Shown in pieces: positions 58,569-64,000 of a stretch of 64,000 bases of DNA (positions are counted from its first letter, which is position 1; each line of letters begins with the position of its first letter). The position numbers and the translations under genes are program-made. The DNA is from Zunongwangia sp. ESRF-bin46 (lineage in GTDB: Bacteria > Bacteroidota > Bacteroidia > Flavobacteriales > Flavobacteriaceae). The notes under the pieces were generated by a model. That model made no database searches. It was given only the letters and a program-made list of their open reading frames with translations, and had not been told where the DNA came from. The DNA is taken from contig NTLF01000008.1 in NCBI GenBank assembly GCA_002631855.1, positions 1-64,000 on the forward strand, written 5' to 3'.

Positions 58569-60506
58569 TTAGTTTTGAATTATAAACATCGACCTTCTAT
58601 TTAATTGATGTTCTTCCTCTGTACAATCAACATCATTACCACATTCATTAATAAGTTGTGTTTCTCCATATCCCTTTGCACTTAACCTATCTTTATCAAT
58701 ACCTCTTTCTACTATCCAATTTAGAGTAGATTGCGCTCTTCTTTCAGAAAGTTTTTCGTTATAGCTATCTCTTCCTCTAGAATCGGTATGTGATTCTATA
58801 TGTATGACTAATTGTGGGTACAGTTGCATAGCATATAATATTTTAGCCAATTCTATTGAGGCATCTGGACGAATAAAGTCTTTATCATAATCAAAATAAA
58901 TAGGTTGTAACTTCAAGCGACACCCTAAATCGTTTGGTGGACATGGTTCTTCTAGTTTAAGCTGAAGGTTCAAGTCTACAACCCCGCCCTCATCTGGGGT
59001 TTCTATGGTTTCTTCTTTAGGAAAGTATCTGTTTTTTGTTCCTCTTAAAATATATTTTGTATCACATTCTGCAGTAAAACTAAACGCAGCATCTTCACCT
59101 ACGGTTATTTTTTGTATCAATTTATTGTCTTCACTCAGAATAGAAACTTCAGAACCTGGCAACAAGTCTTCAGTATCAATATCGGTAACTATACCGTTTA
59201 TTGTCATGACGCATTTTTCATAGAAATAATAGATTTCATCATCTATACTACCGCGAGCACCATCTACATTTGATGTGTAATATCCTGTCCCCTCAGATTC
59301 TTTGGTAATAAATCCAAAGTCGTCCATATTTGTATTAATAGGAGAACCAAAATTTGATATTTGCTGTAAGTTTCCGTCTTTATCAATAGCTGAAACAAAA
59401 ACATCAAGCCCTCCTTGACCACCATGACCGTCACTTGAGAAATACAAGTTATTATTTTCGCTTATAAAGGGAAACGTTTCACGTGCTTTGGTGTTTATTT
59501 CTGGTCCCAAATTTATAGGGGTTCCATATACATATGAGCCATCACTACCTTGTATAACATCAACATACCAAAGGTCTGATCGTCCGAAGGTGCCCTCCAT
59601 ATCAGAGGCAAAATAAAGCCGTTTTCCATCATTGCTTAATGTAGGGTGAGCAACACTATAATACGGACTATTGAAAGGTAGTTCTTTTACACTACCCCAA
59701 GAGTTATCGGTATTATTGAATGTAGCCCTATAGAGTTTTAAACGAATTGTTCTTTCTTTATCATACCCCTTTTTTCCATCGTTATAATTGTTTCTGGTAA
59801 AATACATGGTCTTACCATCTTTGATAAAAGCAGGAGAAGATTCGTGATATTCAGTGTTTATATTTCCATTTAATGAAGTTACATTAGACAAACCTCCAAC
59901 ACTGTCTACATCTGCCATAAAAAGGTCTAAATAGGGTAAGTTATTCCAGTTATGAGTCCTAAATTTTTCTCTGTCTTTTGTAGAAGAGGCAAATACAATT
60001 TTGTTTTTATAATAAGAAGGTCCGAAATCTGAAAAACGTGAATTGGTTGCCACTTTATTAATGACATATTTAAAAGGGTGTACTCCCAAACTCTTAAGGT
60101 ATTCAGGATCATTTTCAAAACCTTTCACTTCTCGCTCTACACCTCCCATACTAAGGTAGGTGTTCATCATCTCTTCAGATTTTTCGTAATCCTCAACACT
60201 TTTAAGTGATTGCGCTATCCTATAATAATATTCGGTTTCTATTTCTCCAGGGTATTCTGCGACAAGTTTATTATACCAATTTACAGCATTTATATAATCG
60301 CTGTTATAGTAATATGTATCACCTAACTTTTTATAGATTTCTGCGGAAGCGAACCCATTTTCAACAACTTTAAGATAAATTTCCCTAGCATTTATATAAT
60401 CATATTTATCAAATTGATTATTTGCTTTGGCTACTTTACTGCTTTGTGAGAAAGATACATTTGCAAGTAAAATTATAATCCCAAGAATTATAAATCTTTT
60501 TGGCAT
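58569..60506 (-). CDS. OmpA-family outer-membrane protein with TPR and PD40 repeats, copy 2
   Basis: A 645-residue protein (start MPKRFIILG chosen; three codons upstream also in frame). Signal peptide about 1-20. TPR repeats follow (ANNQFDKYDYINAREIYLKVVENGFASAEIYKKLGDTYYYNSDYINAVNWYNKLV), then PD40/WD40-like propeller blades (YMYFTRNNYNDGKKGYDKERTIRLKLYRA, PTLSNDGKRLYFASDM), a small beta domain (VTDIDTEDLLPGSEVSILSEDN) and a C-terminal OmpA peptidoglycan-binding domain (YFDYDKDFIRPDASIELAKILYAM; ESHTDSRGRDSYNEKLSERRAQ). It is a paralogue of the next gene upstream and part of a PorP/SprF-linked cluster. Confidence 0.92.
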   Translation of the reverse strand: MPKRFIILGIIILLANVSFSQSSKVAKANNQFDKYDYINAREIYLKVVENGFASAEIYKKLGDTYYYNSDYINAVNWYNKLVAEYPGEIETEYYYRIAQSLKSVEDYEKSEEMMNTYLSMGGVEREVKGFENDPEYLKSLGVHPFKYVINKVATNSRFSDFGPSYYKNKIVFASSTKDREKFRTHNWNNLPYLDLFMADVDSVGGLSNVTSLNGNINTEYHESSPAFIKDGKTMYFTRNNYNDGKKGYDKERTIRLKLYRATFNNTDNSWGSVKELPFNSPYYSVAHPTLSNDGKRLYFASDMEGTFGRSDLWYVDVIQGSDGSYVYGTPINLGPEINTKARETFPFISENNNLYFSSDGHGGQGGLDVFVSAIDKDGNLQQISNFGSPINTNMDDFGFITKESEGTGYYTSNVDGARGSIDDEIYYFYEKCVMTINGIVTDIDTEDLLPGSEVSILSEDNKLIQKITVGEDAAFSFTAECDTKYILRGTKNRYFPKEETIETPDEGGVVDLNLQLKLEEPCPPNDLGCRLKLQPIYFDYDKDFIRPDASIELAKILYAMQLYPQLVIHIESHTDSRGRDSYNEKLSERRAQSTLNWIVERGIDKDRLSAKGYGETQLINECGNDVDCTEEEHQLNRRSMFIIQN

Positions 60507-60519
60507 TGCCATCATAAGT

Positions 60520-60551
60520 ACATTTTAAAAATTAACTATTATTTAAAATGT
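60520..60551. promoter_or_regulatory. 10-base inverted repeat before OmpA copy 2
   Basis: ACATTTTAAA (60520-60529) and TTTAAAATGT (60542-60551) are perfect complements with 12 bases between, starting 5 bases before the ORF's first ATG. Possible operator or mRNA leader hairpin. Confidence 0.4.
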
Positions 60552-60681
60552 ATTAGTTACTTACTTTTAACACTATTCCTTTTGGTTTTTATTGGGATAC
60601 TGGAATAGTATACCTTAGTTAGGTTGTAATTTTCAATAACTTAAATTGCAAAGGGGAGACTATTATCTTATATTTTTCTTT

Positions 60682-62607
60682 TTAATTCTGAATAATAAAC
60701 ATAGATCTTCTATTAAGTTGATGTTCTTCTTCAGTACACTTTACTCCGTTTGAACATTCATTAACTAAACGATTTTCACCATACCCTTTCGCACTGAGCC
60801 TATCTCGGTCAATGCCCTTTTTAACAAGCCAGTTAAGGGTTGATTGTGCTCTTTTTTCAGATAATGCTTCGTTGTAGCTGTCATTACCTCGTGAATCTGT
60901 ATGCGATTCTATATGTATTATCAGCTCTGGGTACTGCCGAAGGGCAGCTAATATTTTTGCTAACTCAATTTCGGCATCTGGACGAATGTTATATCGGTCA
61001 AAATCAAAATAAATAGGTTGTAAGCTAAGACGACACCCTAAATCATCTGGAGGACAGTCTACCAGTCTTAATGGCAACGGAACTTCCACAGTGCCCGTTT
61101 TAGTTGGTGTAGCTACAAGTTTTTCATTAGGGGCATAGCTTTCTTTTGTACCGCGTACAGCGTATTTACTATCACAGTCTGCAGTTAAAGTATATCTTGC
61201 ATCGTCACCTACTACAACACTTGTAATTTCCTTGTTGTTAGAATCTAAAAGCATTACTGTTGCTCCGGGCAGTAATTCGCCACTTTCTTCATCGGTTACT
61301 AAACCAGTGATTGTTATTTCACATTTTTCTTTTAGCAAGTATATTTCATCATCTACACTACCACGGGCTCCATCTCTATTAGATGTTAAATACCCTCTTC
61401 GTTTTGTTTCTTTTATTATAAAACCAAAATCATCTTGGCTGCTATTGGCAGGCTCTCCCAAGTTTTTTACTGTACCTGGCTTTCCTTCATTGTTCAATGG
61501 GGTTACATAAATATCAAACCCACCAAGTCCGGCACGCCCGTCACTTGAAAAATAAAGGTTGTTCTCTTCACTAATGAATGGAAAAGACTCTCTGGCTTCG
61601 GTATTTATTTCTTCGCCAAGATTTACAGGTTCTCCGTACTTATTTTTTCCAAGTATATCTACGTACCACAAATCAGACATTCCAACTGTTCCTGGCATAT
61701 CAGAAGAAAAATATAAGCGTTTTCCATCTTTGCTTAGCGTTGGGTGCGCTACTGAATATTTATCACTGTTGAAAGGAAGTTCTACTACATCTGTCCAATA
61801 AAATTCTCCACTTTTGGTTGCTTTGTATAGCTTTAAGCGAATAGTTTTTTTACGGTCCTTGCCTTTTTTACCATCCAAATAATTATTTCTAGTAAAATAC
61901 ATTGTAGAACCGTCTTTACTAAATGTTGGGGTAGACTCATGGTATTTCGTGTTTATGTCCCCAGGAAGTGCCTGTGCATTAGACAGGTTGCCTTCTTCAT
62001 TAATATTGGCCACGAACAAATCTAAAAATGGTTGGGCATTCCATTCTGAAACTTTCCCACCTTCTGAACTAGCTCTTGCTGTAGCATATACTATGTTGTC
62101 CCCATAATATGAAGGACCAAAGTCAGATACATTACTGTTTGTAGAAACTTTCTCTAAAACAAATTCTCGTGATTCTTTTGCTATGCTATTTAAATAGTTT
62201 GGATCGCTTTCAAAGTTCCTTACTATAAGCCCATTGCCTCCTTGAGCTGCAAATTGAATCATCAATTCATCGGACTCTTTGTATTTCCCTAAACTTTTTA
62301 AGGATTGGGCAGCACGGTAATAGTACTCTGCTTCAGTTTCATTAGGATATTCGTTCACTAATCTTGAGTACCATTTTGCAGCGTTATCATAATCACTGTT
62401 CCAGTAATAAGTATCCCCTAATTTTTTAAATATTTCTGCTGATTTATATCCGTCATTAACTACTTTCAAATAGATTTCACGGGCATCTATATAAGCAAAC
62501 TTATCAAAGTCTTCATTTGCTTTTTTAATATCTTTCCGCTGTGAAAATGAGACTCCAACAGTAAAGAGGAAAATGAATAAAAGTGATGTATTAAGTATAG
62601 GTTTCAT
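60682..62607 (-). CDS. OmpA-family outer-membrane protein with TPR and PD40 repeats, copy 1
   Basis: A 641-residue paralogue of the 58.6-60.5 kb gene with the same order: signal peptide (to VGVSFSQ), TPR (ANEDFDKFAYIDAREIYLKVVNDGYKSAEIFKKLGDTYYWNSDYDNAAKWYSRLV), PD40 blades, a carboxypeptidase-regulatory-like domain (LVTDEESGELLPGATVMLLDSNNKEITSVVV), and OmpA domain (YFDFDRYNIRPDAEIELAKILAAL; HTDSRGNDSYNEALSEKRAQ). Directly downstream of the PorP/SprF gene (14 bases), so it is co-transcribed with it. A cell-wall-anchored outer-membrane partner of PorP/SprF is the usual inference; no direct evidence. Confidence 0.93.
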   Translation of the reverse strand: MKPILNTSLLFIFLFTVGVSFSQRKDIKKANEDFDKFAYIDAREIYLKVVNDGYKSAEIFKKLGDTYYWNSDYDNAAKWYSRLVNEYPNETEAEYYYRAAQSLKSLGKYKESDELMIQFAAQGGNGLIVRNFESDPNYLNSIAKESREFVLEKVSTNSNVSDFGPSYYGDNIVYATARASSEGGKVSEWNAQPFLDLFVANINEEGNLSNAQALPGDINTKYHESTPTFSKDGSTMYFTRNNYLDGKKGKDRKKTIRLKLYKATKSGEFYWTDVVELPFNSDKYSVAHPTLSKDGKRLYFSSDMPGTVGMSDLWYVDILGKNKYGEPVNLGEEINTEARESFPFISEENNLYFSSDGRAGLGGFDIYVTPLNNEGKPGTVKNLGEPANSSQDDFGFIIKETKRRGYLTSNRDGARGSVDDEIYLLKEKCEITITGLVTDEESGELLPGATVMLLDSNNKEITSVVVGDDARYTLTADCDSKYAVRGTKESYAPNEKLVATPTKTGTVEVPLPLRLVDCPPDDLGCRLSLQPIYFDFDRYNIRPDAEIELAKILAALRQYPELIIHIESHTDSRGNDSYNEALSEKRAQSTLNWLVKKGIDRDRLSAKGYGENRLVNECSNGVKCTEEEHQLNRRSMFIIQN

Positions 62608-62621
62608 AGCGAATAGTTTTA

Positions 62622-63566
62622 TTAAAAGAATCTTGGGGTCAACACACGTTCTGGTTTATTAAAGAGGTCAAAGCGTAAAAACACTTCATAGGATCCATCA
62701 CTAAACTCCTCGATATCGGTGGTTTGGTAATCATAACCAAAACCAATGAATATCTGGTCACTTACTTGAAAACCTGCCATTGCACTTAATGCTGCACTCC
62801 ATCGGTATGAGGCCCCTAAAGTCAATTTATCATAGATTAAAAAGTTGGCCGATGCATCCCATTGTAGCGGTGAACCACTTACAGCTTTAACAAGTGTTGC
62901 TGGTTTAAATTTTAAATTTTCATTAATATCAAACACATAACCTGCTATTAAAAAGTAGTGCAGACGTTCTGCTGGCGCAACATCATTATCAAAATTGAAA
63001 TCCTCTAGTGTAGACTCATCAAAATGTTTTGTTGTTAGAAAGTTAGGGACAGACAATCCTGCATAAAAGCGGTCTGTATTGTAATATACTCCAGCTCCAA
63101 TTTGTGGTTGTAGCTTATTATCAATGTTATCTTCAAAAATATCCCCTTGATCAAATATGTTTAACCTATTAAAGTTAACATCTAAAAGATCTAAACCAGC
63201 TTTAAGCCCAAAAGAAAGCTCTGCTGCATCTGAAGTATTGATAGTATACGAATAATCAATATTTACATTCGATTCTACCGCAGGTCCTATTTCATCACGG
63301 ACTATAGATAGACCTAAGCCCATATTGTCTAGTACGCCAATAGGCGAGTTAACCGTAAAAGTACCTGTTTTAGGAGCTCCTTCTAAGCCTACCCATTGTG
63401 ATCTGAGCAATAGACCAAAGCTTAATGCATCTCGCGAGCCTGCATAAGCAGGGTTCACAATCTGTGTATTGTACATATACTGTGTGTACTGCGGATCTTG
63501 CTGGGCATTGCTTGAAAAACTCCCAAGTAAAATCAAAACTATAATGGCTAAATAACTGTGTTTCAT
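62622..63566 (-). CDS. PorP/SprF-family type IX secretion outer-membrane protein
   Basis: A 314-residue outer-membrane beta-barrel protein. Signal peptide about 1-21, then QQDPQYTQYMYNTQIVNPAYAGSRDALSFGLLLRSQWVGLEGAPKTGTFTVNSPI, the hallmark of PorP/SprF. Alternating hydrophobic strands and a barrel-like C-terminus follow. In gliding flavobacteria SprF is needed to export SprB and other type B CTD cargo. Its position just downstream of a type B CTD protein fits the known pairing. Confidence 0.94.
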   Translation of the reverse strand: MKHSYLAIIVLILLGSFSSNAQQDPQYTQYMYNTQIVNPAYAGSRDALSFGLLLRSQWVGLEGAPKTGTFTVNSPIGVLDNMGLGLSIVRDEIGPAVESNVNIDYSYTINTSDAAELSFGLKAGLDLLDVNFNRLNIFDQGDIFEDNIDNKLQPQIGAGVYYNTDRFYAGLSVPNFLTTKHFDESTLEDFNFDNDVAPAERLHYFLIAGYVFDINENLKFKPATLVKAVSGSPLQWDASANFLIYDKLTLGASYRWSAALSAMAGFQVSDQIFIGFGYDYQTTDIEEFSDGSYEVFLRFDLFNKPERVLTPRFF

Positions 63567-63619
63567 CGTTACATATTTTTATACCCCCGGAGCATTACCT
63601 CCGGGAGGTTTTTGACTTT

Positions 63620-64000
63620 CTATCTGTTTATATATAAGTATCCTGAATAACTAGCTTTGCCAGGGTTGTCTGACGGGAAGCTAAGTATATAGAAATACGT
63701 TCCTGTTGGCAATTCTTCATTGGCACGTATGGTCGCCCTTGCATTGGATTCTCCTTCAAATACATTTTCCATACCATTAGAGCCTCCATATCCATCGGTC
63801 TCCCATACTAATACTCCCCATCTGTTGTATATCTTCACATTATTCTGCGAATAATCTTGGATACCAGCTATTACAAAGTAATCGTTCAAGTTATCTCCGT
63901 TAGGTGTTATACCGTTGAATATCTCGAAATCTCCTTCAGGATCAACATTAGGCAATATAGTAACGGTAGGGTCATCTGGCTCTCCGTCACCATTATTATC
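63620..64000 (-). CDS. T9SS type B cargo protein, C-terminal end (gene continues beyond window)
   Basis: The last 126 residues of a larger protein running off the right edge; the frame is open to base 64000. The visible end is a type B (gliding-motility/SprB-like) [71 protein letters not shown]. It is preceded by an acidic stretch [15 protein letters not shown]. The rest, probably a large repetitive adhesin, is off-window. Followed by PorP/SprF on the same strand (53 bases). Confidence 0.92.
   Translation of the reverse strand, partial: DNNGDGEPDDPTVTILPNVDPEGDFEIFNGITPNGDNLNDYFVIAGIQDYSQNNVKIYNRWGVLVWETDGYGGSNGMENVFEGESNARATIRANEELPTGTYFYILSFPSDNPGKASYSGYLYINR

Noticed and set aside
58569-62607. 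The two OmpA/PD40 genes as an assembly duplication
   Set aside because: They differ throughout at protein and DNA level and have different flanks, so they are true paralogues.
1-64000. CRISPR arrays, insertion sequences, prophage or integrated elements
   Set aside because: No spaced direct-repeat array, transposase, integrase or phage structural gene is visible, and gene content is core-type throughout.

Overview
The window is 64 kb of AT-rich chromosome from a member of the phylum Bacteroidota, almost certainly family Flavobacteriaceae. The evidence is type IX secretion system (T9SS) sorting domains, PorP/SprF and OmpA/PD40 proteins, a split transketolase, the order rpmB-rpmG-DUF4295-ftsY, promoters of the TTG-N19..22-TAnnTTTG type, and gene starts that lack Shine-Dalgarno sequences. 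I see no rRNA, insertion sequence, prophage, integrase or CRISPR array. Most of the window is ordinary core genome; the genus cannot be named from sequence alone.

Layout. 1-2.3 kb: thrS (cut by the window edge), infC with a non-canonical ATA start, rpmI, rplT. 2.3-9.5 kb, minus strand: an exported conserved protein, dnaB, and the operon tgt-lptG-eamA-accA. 9.7-11.5 kb: split transketolase behind a clear flavobacterial promoter. 11.6-15.5 kb: small stress-type proteins, a persulfide-dioxygenase-like MBL/rhodanese protein, two lipoproteins (one an M28 peptidase), tRNA-His. 15.7-20.3 kb: cystathionine gamma-synthase-like gene and bshB1 (thiol metabolism), divergent from hutI-hutG-GNAT (histidine degradation). 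20.3-25.9 kb, minus: glycosyltransferase, small membrane protein, then ftsY-methyltransferase-rimO, and the ribosomal operon rpmB-rpmG-DUF4295. 25.9-32.1 kb, minus: recR, GT2 glycosyltransferase, E2 acyltransferase, exonuclease, FAH-family hydrolase, an orphan Hpt protein and cinA. 32.2-42.8 kb: a T9SS cargo protein, Na+/solute symporter, CoA-binding protein, fabH, S9 peptidase, and a TetR-AarF pair. 43-50.6 kb: htpG, a 1218-residue T9SS cargo protein, and lipoprotein-DoxX-AlkB. 50.6-56.3 kb: S1/P1 nuclease, the operon SPFH-PH-hydrolase-ribbon-helix-helix, a DUF819 membrane protein and a DUF4369 lipoprotein. 56.3-58.5 kb, minus: idi-queD-manA-small protein. 58.5-64 kb, minus: a T9SS type B cargo C-terminus, PorP/SprF, and two OmpA/PD40 paralogues.

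Functional themes are translation and ribosome biogenesis, central metabolism, thiol/sulfur chemistry, and cell-surface export through T9SS. The least explained items are the SPFH/PH/hydrolase/RHH operon, a structured GC-rich intergenic element between ftsY and the L28 operon, a 0.4-kb gene-free stretch with two terminator hairpins, a Tgt enzyme without its zinc cysteines, and the duplicated OmpA partner next to PorP/SprF.
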